A stretch of DNA of 64,000 nt from Lutibacter sp. (GTDB lineage: Bacteria; Bacteroidota; Bacteroidia; Flavobacteriales; Flavobacteriaceae), in contig NVWM01000001.1 of assembly GCA_002733665.1 (NCBI GenBank), positions 62,001 to 126,000 on the forward strand, written 5' to 3'. The notes under the pieces are model-generated. The model was not told where the DNA came from, made no database searches, and was given only the letters and a program-made list of their open reading frames with translations. Positions 43,473 to 52,751 of this stretch are shown here, piece by piece (the first letter of the stretch is position 1; the number at the start of each line of letters is the position of its first letter). The position numbers and the translations under genes were made by a program.

Positions 43473-44591
43473 TTAATTTTTTAATAATTCTTTAATTTCT
43501 GATTCAAATTTTTCTAAAGTATAATTCTGCGACCAATCTTTAGCCTTTTCAACTTTCTTTTGATATAACTCCTTATCATTTAAATAGGTTTCAATTTCTT
43601 TTACTATCTGATTTCTATTTGCGTTTACCAGACTACCTCTATTTCCATTATCAATCATATACGGAACGCAAGATACAGCAGTTGTAATTGGCAAACAAGA
43701 CCAAAACATCGCTTCAGCAACTACTTTAGGCCAACCTTCAGACTTTGAGATGAATACTAAAAAATGTGCTTTTTGAAATGCTTTTTTTATTTCATTTTTA
43801 TTTACATTTCCATGTAAATTTACAATCCCTTGTAAACTATTATCCAAAATATAATCTATTACTCGATTTCTTTCAACTCCATCACCATACATATCCAACT
43901 GTACATTATACCCTTTATTTTTTAATTCCTCAATAATTTTAATTGAAATCATTGGTTGTTTTCCAATACTCAATGCTCCAACAAAAATAAAATTGATTTT
44001 CTTAGAGAAATCTTTCTTTGGAATACTCACTATATCTTTTGTTGAATACGTTGCTGTAAAAAATGGAACAATATTCTTTGACTGATTTTCCCATTTTCCA
44101 TATACCAATACTTTACAATTTTTCGTTAAAAAAGTATTCGAAAGAATCCACTTTTGAAGTCTATAACTTAATGGCTGCTTACTATTTGGATCCCAATTTC
44201 CTGCATACTTCACAGTTTTTGATTTTGATGGAAATAATATCTGAACAAAACATCCCAAAAGACCTATATTTCCTGGACATCTTAAATGGATATGATCTGC
44301 CCAAAACATTGCTTGAAATATTTTAAAACTAATAATTGGAATAACAAATATGGCTTTTATCACTTTTAAAAAAGTTGTGATATCAAACTGAGGAATAACT
44401 TTTTGAATTAGTTTTAGATGAATATATGGCACATCTATTGAAGATGGCTTTTCGGAAGATAATGGCGCTATAACATGAACTTCATCAACATACTTTAACC
44501 ATAAGTTCATTTCGCGAACATAGGGTTCGTATGCAACTAATTCTTTTGCATTCTTTTTATGCTCTACATGTGTAATTATTGCAAACTTCAT
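43473..44591 (-). CDS. glycosyltransferase family 4
   Basis: 372 residues. The N-terminal Rossmann half (FAIITHVEHKKNAKELVAYE, ADHIHLRCPGNIGLLGCF) and the C-terminal donor domain (INFIFVGALSIGKQPMISIK near 200, FISKSEGWPKVVAEAMFWSC near 278) make a standard GT-B enzyme. The sugar is unknown. The GT2 gene upstream is separated by a 52-bp gap holding a REP-like sequence, one of the few gaps in this locus. Confidence 0.85.
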   Translation of the reverse strand: MKFAIITHVEHKKNAKELVAYEPYVREMNLWLKYVDEVHVIAPLSSEKPSSIDVPYIHLKLIQKVIPQFDITTFLKVIKAIFVIPIISFKIFQAMFWADHIHLRCPGNIGLLGCFVQILFPSKSKTVKYAGNWDPNSKQPLSYRLQKWILSNTFLTKNCKVLVYGKWENQSKNIVPFFTATYSTKDIVSIPKKDFSKKINFIFVGALSIGKQPMISIKIIEELKNKGYNVQLDMYGDGVERNRVIDYILDNSLQGIVNLHGNVNKNEIKKAFQKAHFLVFISKSEGWPKVVAEAMFWSCLPITTAVSCVPYMIDNGNRGSLVNANRNQIVKEIETYLNDKELYQKKVEKAKDWSQNYTLEKFESEIKELLKN

Positions 44592-44605
44592 TTCAGATAT
44601 TAAAT

Positions 44606-44632
44606 AGTTCTCGACTGCGCTCGAACAGACAT
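44606..44632. repeat. REP-like family D (TTCTCGACTGCGCTCGAA)
   Basis: AGTTCTCGACTGCGCTCGAA plus CAGACAT is a GC-rich imperfect palindrome in an otherwise AT-rich locus, placed in the gap between two glycosyltransferase genes. Only one copy is in the window. Confidence 0.6.
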
Positions 44633-44643
44633 ATAATATTGTT

Positions 44644-45639
44644 TTATTTTTTAACTTTTGGTTTATTAAACAGTAAGCTCAACCAACCTATTTTTCGCCC
44701 AACTACTTCGGTAAATACTTCCATTCTATTTGGTGAAGCAAATATATTGATTCCTCTTAAAGAAATTTGTAAAAAGACAATTGCATTCCATTTAAATCTT
44801 GCCTTGAATGTCGGTTTTGGATATTTCACTCTCCAAACATACCAACCATTTCTAACAACCATCTTACCATATTTATATTTATTTGGTCGTCCTGCTTCTT
44901 CATGGTAATGTCCTAATCTTGCAGCTGTATTAACGTATAATTTTCCAATTTTAGAGGCTCGTAAACAAAAATCTAAGTCTTCATACAAGCCATAACCTTC
45001 AAAATAGGTAGAAAACGATATTTTATCAAACAACTCTTTTCTATAAGATGAAACTCCGCCCATAAAAGATTCTACTTCATAAATTTTACCTGTTGGAGGT
45101 AAGAAACTAATTGGGAATCCGTTTGAGAAAGTCGGCATTATTCCAGGAGGTTTATCACTCAATAAACCAAAACGTTTTCTTAGAACATTTCTTTGACCAA
45201 TCTTTCGTACAAAACCATCAAATTCAAATTCATCATTAGCCGTTTTTACACTTTTTTGTTTCCAATCAACTTCATTTGTTATAGTTCCACCAACGGCAAT
45301 TGCATCTAAATGAGTTGTATACGTTTCAATAAGTTTTTCAAAATATTCTTTTTCTAAAACAGTATCATCATCTAAAAAACAAACAATCTCACTATTGTAA
45401 TCTACCTTTTTAATTCCAAAATTCCGTTGTTTAGTTAAACCTCTTTGTGAATCATCAACTTTAAAATAGGTAAGATTTTTAAATAAGTTATGATTTAAAA
45501 TATTTTCTGTTTTTGCATCTGTAGAGCCGTCAATAATTAAAATTTCATTTGGATATAACGACTGCTTTTCAACTGATTGCAAGAGTTTTACAACAGTTTT
45601 TGGACGCATATATGTACAAATGATTAAACTAAAGTTCAT
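44644..45639 (-). CDS. glycosyltransferase family 2
   Basis: 331 residues. The GT-A nucleotide motif SLIICTYMRPKTVVKLLQSV is at 4-23, ILIIDGSTD near 33, and the metal-binding DDD in VCFLDDDTVLEKEYFEKL near 87. Acceptor-side ED motif in YEDLDFCLRASKIG near 225. Donor unknown. It overlaps the preceding gene (45629-45639) by 11 bp. Confidence 0.87.
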   Translation of the reverse strand: MNFSLIICTYMRPKTVVKLLQSVEKQSLYPNEILIIDGSTDAKTENILNHNLFKNLTYFKVDDSQRGLTKQRNFGIKKVDYNSEIVCFLDDDTVLEKEYFEKLIETYTTHLDAIAVGGTITNEVDWKQKSVKTANDEFEFDGFVRKIGQRNVLRKRFGLLSDKPPGIMPTFSNGFPISFLPPTGKIYEVESFMGGVSSYRKELFDKISFSTYFEGYGLYEDLDFCLRASKIGKLYVNTAARLGHYHEEAGRPNKYKYGKMVVRNGWYVWRVKYPKPTFKARFKWNAIVFLQISLRGINIFASPNRMEVFTEVVGRKIGWLSLLFNKPKVKK

Positions 45640-47173
45640 CTGTGTTGTTTTGTAAAGTTTTACTCCAATTTTTTGAAATTTCCCAACGATTTTTCATCAT
45701 TATCAAATACTTAAATGGGTTTTTAACATCTTGAATTCTATAAAACTTGAAGAATAATAATGTTTTATAACCCAATAATTGCTCCTTAGAATTGTATTTT
45801 TCGTTATATAACATTATTGTTGGAGAAGGTTTTGGCTGTAATGATTCTTTTTCCCATTGCTGAATAAATTTAGTTCTAAATCCACCCATTGGCGCCTTCA
45901 AATGCAGTAATTTAATTGACGGAACGTAAATCACATCAACACCTTGATTACGCAACTGCATACCAAAATCTGCATCTTCTCCAAAACCGTGCTCAAAACC
46001 CATATCAAACTTACGCTTATTAGCGTTCTTGATATTGACAATACTACATCCAGAACCAAAAGCTGGCCATTGGAAAGGGAATTTATTTATTTCAACTTCA
46101 TTTTCTAACAAGCAACTCACAGTTATTGCGTCTGCTTTTAATTTGTTAATGATGTCGAAAGATTTTTCAATAAAATCAGGCTTTATTCTAATATCATCAT
46201 CTGCAAAGAAAACCCAATTTGAATCTACTTTTTGTAAGGCAATATTCCGAGCATTACATGCTCCTGATTGATGTATAAACTCATGCTTGACTACAAAATT
46301 CCAAGTATTATTCTTCAAATAATCTAGTTCTGAAACTGCATTCTTATTAGTATTTTGTTCAATAACAATTACATTCTTTGGTGGAATTGTTTGATTATTC
46401 AAATCTTTTAAAACATCAAATAAATATTTTTCCCTCCCTATTGTTGGAATGACTACATCCATCAGCTTAGGCGCACCACTATCTGTCGATGTTATTTTTA
46501 TATTATTAAAATCTATTTTTGTTGTTCTATTTTTAAGAAAAAGAGCTTTTAAAAACGGAAAAGCCGTTAATTTCTTTTCATAAATAAGAAAATTAAAATT
46601 CAAAATGAGAAGCCATCTCAACTTATAATGCTGCTTTACAAACTTAAATAGTTTAAAATTTGATAATTCTTTTTTTTCTAAAACTGTTGAGTTAATCTGT
46701 AATAATCTTGGTTCAGAATAACAAAACAAACCGTTTGGCATCGAAATTTTGGCTATCGAATTTAAAAAATAATCGAAGTCTGAATCATTCGCGACTTTAT
46801 TTTTAATTTGATTTATTACATCCGTATTTATCCCACCAACATCACTGCTCATCCTCCAAGTTGGGTATTTCACTTTAAAATTTATATTTATAAAAGGTGA
46901 TACTTGTTCGACATAGCCTATTGTTTTTGGAATCACGAAAGTATGTGACGTAGAAAAAGATGCCATAATTAGCGAATGCTGAAAAATTTCAGAAAGAGAT
47001 TCTATATTTAAACTCTTTTGCAAATCATAATGACACCAAATAATTAATTCTGATGGATATAACTCAGCAATTTCAAACAATAAACTTGATAGACTCCCAT
47101 TCTTAAAATTGAGTTTAACCCCTTTTTTAACAACGTCAATTGGTTTGTTATTTAAATGTGAAATTAGAATCAT
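45629..47173 (-). CDS. glycosyltransferase family 2 with an extra N-terminal domain
   Basis: 514 residues. The GT-A catalytic part is in the second half (about 235-514): MDVVIPTIGREKYLFDVLKD, VIVIEQNTN, FADDDIRIKPDFIEKS near 328 with the metal-binding DDD, and FGEDADFGMQLRNQG near 405. The first 230 residues are an additional domain with no recognised homology (LIIWCHYDLQKSLNIESL, FLNSIAKISMPNGLFCYSEP). It may serve acceptor recognition; this is inference. Confidence 0.8.
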   Translation of the reverse strand: MILISHLNNKPIDVVKKGVKLNFKNGSLSSLLFEIAELYPSELIIWCHYDLQKSLNIESLSEIFQHSLIMASFSTSHTFVIPKTIGYVEQVSPFININFKVKYPTWRMSSDVGGINTDVINQIKNKVANDSDFDYFLNSIAKISMPNGLFCYSEPRLLQINSTVLEKKELSNFKLFKFVKQHYKLRWLLILNFNFLIYEKKLTAFPFLKALFLKNRTTKIDFNNIKITSTDSGAPKLMDVVIPTIGREKYLFDVLKDLNNQTIPPKNVIVIEQNTNKNAVSELDYLKNNTWNFVVKHEFIHQSGACNARNIALQKVDSNWVFFADDDIRIKPDFIEKSFDIINKLKADAITVSCLLENEVEINKFPFQWPAFGSGCSIVNIKNANKRKFDMGFEHGFGEDADFGMQLRNQGVDVIYVPSIKLLHLKAPMGGFRTKFIQQWEKESLQPKPSPTIMLYNEKYNSKEQLLGYKTLLFFKFYRIQDVKNPFKYLIMMKNRWEISKNWSKTLQNNTDEL

Positions 47174-47177
47174 ATTG

Positions 47178-47993
47178 CTAAATTAAAACTGCAGGCCCTG
47201 CAAAAGTTATTATCTCATTACCTCTAAATTTTTTAGTAACAAAAGGATAATTAATTTCCTTAAAAAACTCTTCTAATTTTATGTAAGTTAACTCTCCGTT
47301 TACCATATGATATGATGCTATTGCAAAATTAGGCTGGAATTTTTCAATAATTTCCTTACATCCTTTAATAGCTTCTAATTCAGCACCTTCAATATCCATT
47401 TTAATAAAATCAATTTTTTCTAATTTCATATCTTCACTCCACTCATCTAAAGAAATTGCTTGCTTTTTCACTATATCAATATCGTCAGAAAACCACAATG
47501 CTGACGAAGCAACTGTACCAGATTCTTGAAAATCAATTAACTCATTTTTACTCCACATCAATGAATCAATAATATCATAATTTTTATATAAATCTTTATT
47601 CAGTACAAAGTTTGATTTCATCATATTAATGTTTAATCTATCAGGCTCAAAGCAATAAACATACCCTTTTGCCTTAGTTTTCTTCATAAACAGCATAGAT
47701 AAAATTCCAACATTTGCTCCTCCATCAATTATAACATCATTCTCTTTAACTTTATAAAAAAATTGATAATAATCAAAGTCTGGAACTATAGAATATAGTG
47801 CCTGCTCTGTAAAAAAACATAAATCATTATAAATAGTTTTATAAATGATTTTTAATGTGTTTTCCTTAACTATTTCAAATTTCACAAATTTTGGACTAAA
47901 AAGGTTATAAAACTTAAGTTTTATCTCTTCTTTTAGAATTCCTTTAGGAATAAAGAAACTAATTCCTTTCTTTATAGTTTTCTTAATTGACAT
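47178..47993 (-). CDS. FkbM family methyltransferase
   Basis: 271 residues. The FkbM SAM domain has motif I VIIDGGANVGILSMLF near 87-102, VYCFEPDRLNINMM near 112, and the signature DFIKMDIEGAELEAIKGCKE near 195-214. It probably O-methylates a sugar of the glycan. It overlaps the upstream GT4 gene by 11 bp and ends 5 bp before the next start. Confidence 0.88.
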   Translation of the reverse strand: MSIKKTIKKGISFFIPKGILKEEIKLKFYNLFSPKFVKFEIVKENTLKIIYKTIYNDLCFFTEQALYSIVPDFDYYQFFYKVKENDVIIDGGANVGILSMLFMKKTKAKGYVYCFEPDRLNINMMKSNFVLNKDLYKNYDIIDSLMWSKNELIDFQESGTVASSALWFSDDIDIVKKQAISLDEWSEDMKLEKIDFIKMDIEGAELEAIKGCKEIIEKFQPNFAIASYHMVNGELTYIKLEEFFKEINYPFVTKKFRGNEIITFAGPAVLI

Positions 47994-49128
47994 TTTTAAT
48001 AATCTTTTTATAATACTCTACGTTAAGTTGAGTAATTTTTTGTTGAGAAAAAGATGCTTCAATTCTCTTTCTAGCATTATCACCCATCTTTTTACTTAGA
48101 GATACATCATTCAACAACTGCAAAATTCTATCTGCATATAATTGATGATTCTTTGGATTTACAGCAAATCCTGTTTCACCATCAATCATCAATTCATTAG
48201 ACCAACCAATATTTGAAGTTACCAATGCTTTATTCATTGACATTGCTTCTAACCAAGTCATTGGAAATGCTTCAGCAAAACTTGGTAAAACAACAACACT
48301 AGATTTTGAAATATGCGATTTTACTTCTTCGTATGGCACATGTTCAATATGTAACAAATTATTTTTCGCCTTTTCAGACAACTTATCATTAAACAACTCT
48401 AATGTAGAAGTCTTTTCAAAGATATCAATAACATCTTTTCCCAACAAAGTTAACTTAACTTCTGATGATTTCTCAATAATTAAATTAAAAATAGAAGCCA
48501 ATTCTAACACTCCTTTTTTGCGAATAATCGAACCAAAATATAACAATGTATTAGGCTCTATTTTATCTATTGAAGTAGAAAACTGTTCAATATCAATTCC
48601 GTTATGGATAATCTTAATTTCTTTATTAATTTTAAACAGTTCTTTTGTTTTATTTGCAGTAAATCTACTTACTGAAGTTATATAATCTGCCGACTTCAGT
48701 GCCTTTTGCTCAAAGAAAAAGTTTTTCCTCTTTTGTTTCCTTCCTTCAAGATTACAAAAATATGCATCCGAACCATGTAAACGAATTAACAATGGACAGT
48801 CAAACTTCATAAAAGCAGTTATTCCAGTCCAGTCAGGTGCTTCAACTAAATCTATCTGTTCCTTTTTTACAACAGAATTTATATAATTCTGAATATCTTT
48901 TCTATAAAAATACCAACTAAAAAATGGGTGCTTTTTATACCCAATTTTATGAATTATAATTCCGTTAACATTTAAAATTTCTGAAACATCTTGACTATAA
49001 ACAAAAACTGTAACTTTATGTTTTAATTTAACCAATTCAGTTGCTAAATTTTTGATACTTGTCCCTAAACCTGCACTTTGACTTGTAGATTCATGTGGAT
49101 ATTCTGATGTCAAAAAGGCTATATGCAT
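47983..49128 (-). CDS. glycosyltransferase family 4
   Basis: 381 residues. A clear GT-B/GT4 protein: FLTSEYPHESTSQSAGLGTS at the N-terminus with the glycine-rich loop, LIRLHGSDAYFC near 112, IIHNGIDIEQF near 184, LLYFGSIIRKKGVLELASIF near 204 and LPSFAEAFPMTWLEAMSMNK near 288 with E-x7-E. The sugar is unknown. It overlaps neighbours by 10-11 bp on both sides. Confidence 0.88.
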   Translation of the reverse strand: MHIAFLTSEYPHESTSQSAGLGTSIKNLATELVKLKHKVTVFVYSQDVSEILNVNGIIIHKIGYKKHPFFSWYFYRKDIQNYINSVVKKEQIDLVEAPDWTGITAFMKFDCPLLIRLHGSDAYFCNLEGRKQKRKNFFFEQKALKSADYITSVSRFTANKTKELFKINKEIKIIHNGIDIEQFSTSIDKIEPNTLLYFGSIIRKKGVLELASIFNLIIEKSSEVKLTLLGKDVIDIFEKTSTLELFNDKLSEKAKNNLLHIEHVPYEEVKSHISKSSVVVLPSFAEAFPMTWLEAMSMNKALVTSNIGWSNELMIDGETGFAVNPKNHQLYADRILQLLNDVSLSKKMGDNARKRIEASFSQQKITQLNVEYYKKIIKNVN

Positions 49129-50201
49129 TTCAACAGTTTTAAATGATTAGCAACCATTATTTCTAAAGTAAATTCGTTTTCAATCTTCGAGCTTACCTCA
49201 TTCTCAACTGATAATTTTCCAACTACAATATTTTCAATAATATTCGATAATTTTAAAATATCTTTTGGTTCAAAAAGAAAGCCATTTATACCATCTTCAA
49301 CAATCTCTGGATTTCCACCAACTGTAGTTGTAATCACTGGAACATTACTTGATAAACTTTCTAAAATAGACAGGCTAAAACACTCCATATAAGTTGGTTG
49401 TAGCAAATAATGATATTTATAGAAAAATTCATTTAATCTTGGTGAATTGCCTTTAAAATGAACATTGTTTTCAAGTTTATACTCTTTCTGCAACTTAATA
49501 AGTTCTTCTTTATATGGCCCATCACCATATACATCAACTATAATACTTTCATGATGTTTTTTATCAATTTTATATAAGGCAAGTAATAAATCTTGAATAC
49601 CTTTTGACTCTCGCAAATGAGATACTACCAAAAAACGAGTTGGCAACTCCTTTCTATCCAATTCTTGTTTTTTATAATCAGAAACGTCTATTCCGTTATA
49701 AATAGTAGTAGATTTATTTCTTAAATGACTTCCAAAATCCTTAATAATATGTTTGGTTGTGTACTCAGAAACCCCAACTAACTTGTCAATGTATTTACCG
49801 TAAACTAAGCCTTTAATTTTATTTTTAAGTCTTTTCTTGAAAGAGAACCCATCTAAAGGTCTAGGATTATGATCAATATTTATGATTTTAGAATTCATAC
49901 GCCGTTTTATCTCTTTAAAAAAAGGAGAAACTGGTTGTAAAAAATGTGTAATCACTACATCAAACTTTAAATTGTTTGATGCACTATATTCTAAAAAAAA
50001 AGATTCTACTGCTTTGTCCTCTGCGCTAACAATATTAAGATTTTTATAAAAATCAAATTCAGTAACATTTTTAAAAAACCAAATTGGATTATAATTTTCA
50101 TTTTTAAGTGTCAAATCATATTCCTTGAAAAAACGGTCCATTCCTCCTATTCTTTCTGGAAACAGAACATACTCACATATGATGGCTACAGACTTTTTCA
50201 T
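49119..50201 (-). CDS. glycosyltransferase family 4
   Basis: 360 residues. GT-B features: ICEYVLFPERIGGMDRFFKE at the N-terminus, IINIDHNPRPLDGF near 105, TTIYNGIDVSDYK near 162, FLVVSHLRESKGIQDLL near 186 and YMECFSLSILESLSSNVPVI near 278. The sugar is unknown. Its start overlaps the end of the next upstream gene by 4 bp, keeping the run translationally linked. Confidence 0.87.
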   Translation of the reverse strand: MKKSVAIICEYVLFPERIGGMDRFFKEYDLTLKNENYNPIWFFKNVTEFDFYKNLNIVSAEDKAVESFFLEYSASNNLKFDVVITHFLQPVSPFFKEIKRRMNSKIINIDHNPRPLDGFSFKKRLKNKIKGLVYGKYIDKLVGVSEYTTKHIIKDFGSHLRNKSTTIYNGIDVSDYKKQELDRKELPTRFLVVSHLRESKGIQDLLLALYKIDKKHHESIIVDVYGDGPYKEELIKLQKEYKLENNVHFKGNSPRLNEFFYKYHYLLQPTYMECFSLSILESLSSNVPVITTTVGGNPEIVEDGINGFLFEPKDILKLSNIIENIVVGKLSVENEVSSKIENEFTLEIMVANHLKLLKCI

Positions 50202-51607
50202 TCACTTAATTGAAATAAAGCATTGACAATTCTATCACTTGTTCCTTTTAAAGGCTTACTGATTTCAAGATTTAATATTTCTTGTTGTTCATTTTTAGTT
50301 CTTATTGGGTTTTCTAAGGAATCATTTATCGCTATAATTAATTCTTTAGCAGTTTTTGCTAATACAACTGCGCCACTTTCAATAACAGTTTTATAATGAT
50401 TATAATTTAAAAATCGCTGGTCATCAAACAATCCATTTTCTTTATTTCCCAGTACTTGGTTAATTACAGGCTTTCCAAATACCATAAAATCTAAACTCAT
50501 CGTTGAGCACATATTGATTCCTAAATCTGAATACTCTAATATGCTGCGTAGTTCTATAATATCTTCTTTTAATGGCAATCTCTGAGACCAAGGTTCTGCA
50601 TGATTTTTACGAGTTTGAACCCATTTTGGAGTATTCCAAATAATAAATGGGTATTTCTCTTTTATTGAATTAAACCTTGAACCATCATCTGCAGGTGAAG
50701 TTCTAACTAATAAATTAACTGGCTGTAAAATTTTATTTTCAATAATAGCATCAGCAATTATACTAATTGAAAGTTGGTCATTTCTTCCAGTTGATAAATC
50801 TCCGCAACTAAAGCAAATTGTCTTCTTAGTACTATTTAAGTTTAATTTTGAATGAAATTCACTTAATGAAGTTTGATATTCATTCATTACATATGGTTCA
50901 AACTGTGGAGTTCCAACAACACAAATATCACTTTGATCTACTGAAGGATAAAAATACTTTAACTCATTCTTCATCAAATCACTCCAAACTAAAAAAGAAT
51001 CAAACATCGCAGGAATTCTTCCTTTCGATGCCAAATTATCCCAACTAAAGATAAACGAACATGTTTTAATCTTATTTACATTGGCAGCATAAACTAATGG
51101 CGCTATATATGGCGGTCTTTGATGCGTAAAAAATAATATATCTGGTTTGTCTGAAGTCAAAATTTTAATAAAATTCTGCGTGACAACACTCTGACTAAAA
51201 GCCTTATATACTTTTTTCTGGTAGAATTTCATATTCTTTTCAGAATGAAAAATAGCTGCAATAAAACGAATACATCTATTCAATATAGATCGTTTTGAAT
51301 AACCCTTTGGCTTCGTGAAATTAAGTGTGTCATTCATTCCAAAAAAGGAACGATGTTTAAATAAATGCGCTATTTCATTTAATTTCCTCCAAAACTCAGC
51401 CTTTCTATTTTCTCGATATACTTCTAATTCTACAATATTAATATTACTATATTTAGATACATCATAAACACTTTCTTTCAATCCTGAATAAATAACAATT
51501 TCATCAAAACTATCTGATGACACTTCCAAGAACTTACTCAAAACAAAATTCCTATAACCAACTCCATCAACTATAACTAAACCAAGTTTCTTTTTTTTGT
51601 CAGACAT
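50198..51607 (-). CDS. putative GT-B-like surface carbohydrate protein next to neuC
   Basis: 469 residues with no family I can name. The N-terminus LGLVIVDGVGYRNFVLSKFL and the later blocks TCSFIFSWDNLASKGRIPAM, KTICFSCGDLSTGRND and DLGINMCSTMSLDFMVFGKP resemble a two-domain GT-B enzyme, where the last block would bind the nucleotide sugar. It is directly downstream of neuC and overlaps it by 8 bp, so it may be the transferase using the CMP-activated nonulosonic acid. That role is a hypothesis; the fold call itself is tentative. Confidence 0.5.
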   Translation of the reverse strand: MSDKKKKLGLVIVDGVGYRNFVLSKFLEVSSDSFDEIVIYSGLKESVYDVSKYSNINIVELEVYRENRKAEFWRKLNEIAHLFKHRSFFGMNDTLNFTKPKGYSKRSILNRCIRFIAAIFHSEKNMKFYQKKVYKAFSQSVVTQNFIKILTSDKPDILFFTHQRPPYIAPLVYAANVNKIKTCSFIFSWDNLASKGRIPAMFDSFLVWSDLMKNELKYFYPSVDQSDICVVGTPQFEPYVMNEYQTSLSEFHSKLNLNSTKKTICFSCGDLSTGRNDQLSISIIADAIIENKILQPVNLLVRTSPADDGSRFNSIKEKYPFIIWNTPKWVQTRKNHAEPWSQRLPLKEDIIELRSILEYSDLGINMCSTMSLDFMVFGKPVINQVLGNKENGLFDDQRFLNYNHYKTVIESGAVVLAKTAKELIIAINDSLENPIRTKNEQQEILNLEISKPLKGTSDRIVNALFQLSE

Positions 51608-52727
51608 CTCTAAACTGTTTTTGATGATTTAAATTCCAAAAACTATCAGTATTTAAAGATTGTAAAAATTGTTTTGCGCTATTTCCTTTTCCAAAACTCT
51701 TAGTTTCAATAGTAACTTTTTCAGTTTGAGTATTAATTGCCTCCAAAATATCATTGGAATGGTAACTAACATTGTTGATATGTGCATGCAATGCCCTATT
51801 CTCTTGACGTGTACCAATATTTATTGTTGGCACTCCATAATATGGAGCTTCACGGATTCCTGCACTTGAATTGCCTATTATAAAATTGGCATTTTTAAGT
51901 AAGACTAAAAAGTATTCAAATCGTATAGAAGGAAATATTTTAAAGTTTTTATTATTAACTAATCTTTTATAAGAATTAATAATATGCTTATTCCCAAAAT
52001 CATTATTTGGGTAAATAACTACATATTTCTTATTTGATTTCACCAAAGCATTCACAAAATTTTCGGAATAGTTTTCCATAAAATTCGCTTCAGTTGTAAC
52101 CGGATGAAACATCACGACTGCATATTCTTCAAAAGGAATTTCGTAATAACTTTTAGCTTCACTTATTGTTGGCAAATCATCAGAAAACATAATATCAATA
52201 TCTGGAGAGCCAATGGTATAGATAGATTCTGGCAATTCGCCCATTTGAATCAAACGCTTCTGAGCATCACTATTAGAAACAAAATGAATATGACTTAATT
52301 TACTTACAGAATGGCGAATCAATTCATCAATTGTTCCAGATAATTCTCCGCCTTCAATATGAGCAACCAAAATATTATTTAAACTCCCTACAATGGCTCC
52401 TGCAAGTGCTTCTACTCTATCGCCATGCACAACTATAATATCTGGATTAATTTTCTTTACATAAGCAGAAAAGCCTTCAATAGTCTTAGCAAGTGTTAAA
52501 TCCATTGTAGATTCATCTGTATGGTTTTCGAAAGTTGAAATATTTTTAAAACCACTTCGCTCTACTTCTATCAACGTATATCCATATTCTTGCATCATAT
52601 GCATTCCTGTAACAAAAATAGTTGGTTCAAAACTTTCATTGTTTTGAAGGATTTGCAACAACGATTTTATTTTACCAAAATCAGCTCTTGTGCCTGTTAA
52701 AAATGCTATTTTCTTTGATTTACTCAT
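51600..52727 (-). CDS. neuC: UDP-GlcNAc 2-epimerase (hydrolysing), NeuC-like
   Basis: 375 residues of the WecB/NeuC superfamily in its hydrolysing branch: AFLTGTRADFGKIKSLLQIL at the N-terminus, VVHGDRVEALAGAIVGSLN near 95-113, AHIEGGELSGTIDELIRHSV near 118, MFHPVTTE near 208 and IIGNSSAGIREAPYYG near 285. It would release ManNAc (or a 6-deoxy-di-N-acetyl analogue, as in legionaminic acid synthesis) from a UDP-sugar for NeuB. It is separated from neuB by the DUF559 element. Confidence 0.88.
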   Translation of the reverse strand: MSKSKKIAFLTGTRADFGKIKSLLQILQNNESFEPTIFVTGMHMMQEYGYTLIEVERSGFKNISTFENHTDESTMDLTLAKTIEGFSAYVKKINPDIIVVHGDRVEALAGAIVGSLNNILVAHIEGGELSGTIDELIRHSVSKLSHIHFVSNSDAQKRLIQMGELPESIYTIGSPDIDIMFSDDLPTISEAKSYYEIPFEEYAVVMFHPVTTEANFMENYSENFVNALVKSNKKYVVIYPNNDFGNKHIINSYKRLVNNKNFKIFPSIRFEYFLVLLKNANFIIGNSSAGIREAPYYGVPTINIGTRQENRALHAHINNVSYHSNDILEAINTQTEKVTIETKSFGKGNSAKQFLQSLNTDSFWNLNHQKQFRDV

Positions 52728-52751
52728 GTGATTTTTTATACCCTAAAACTA

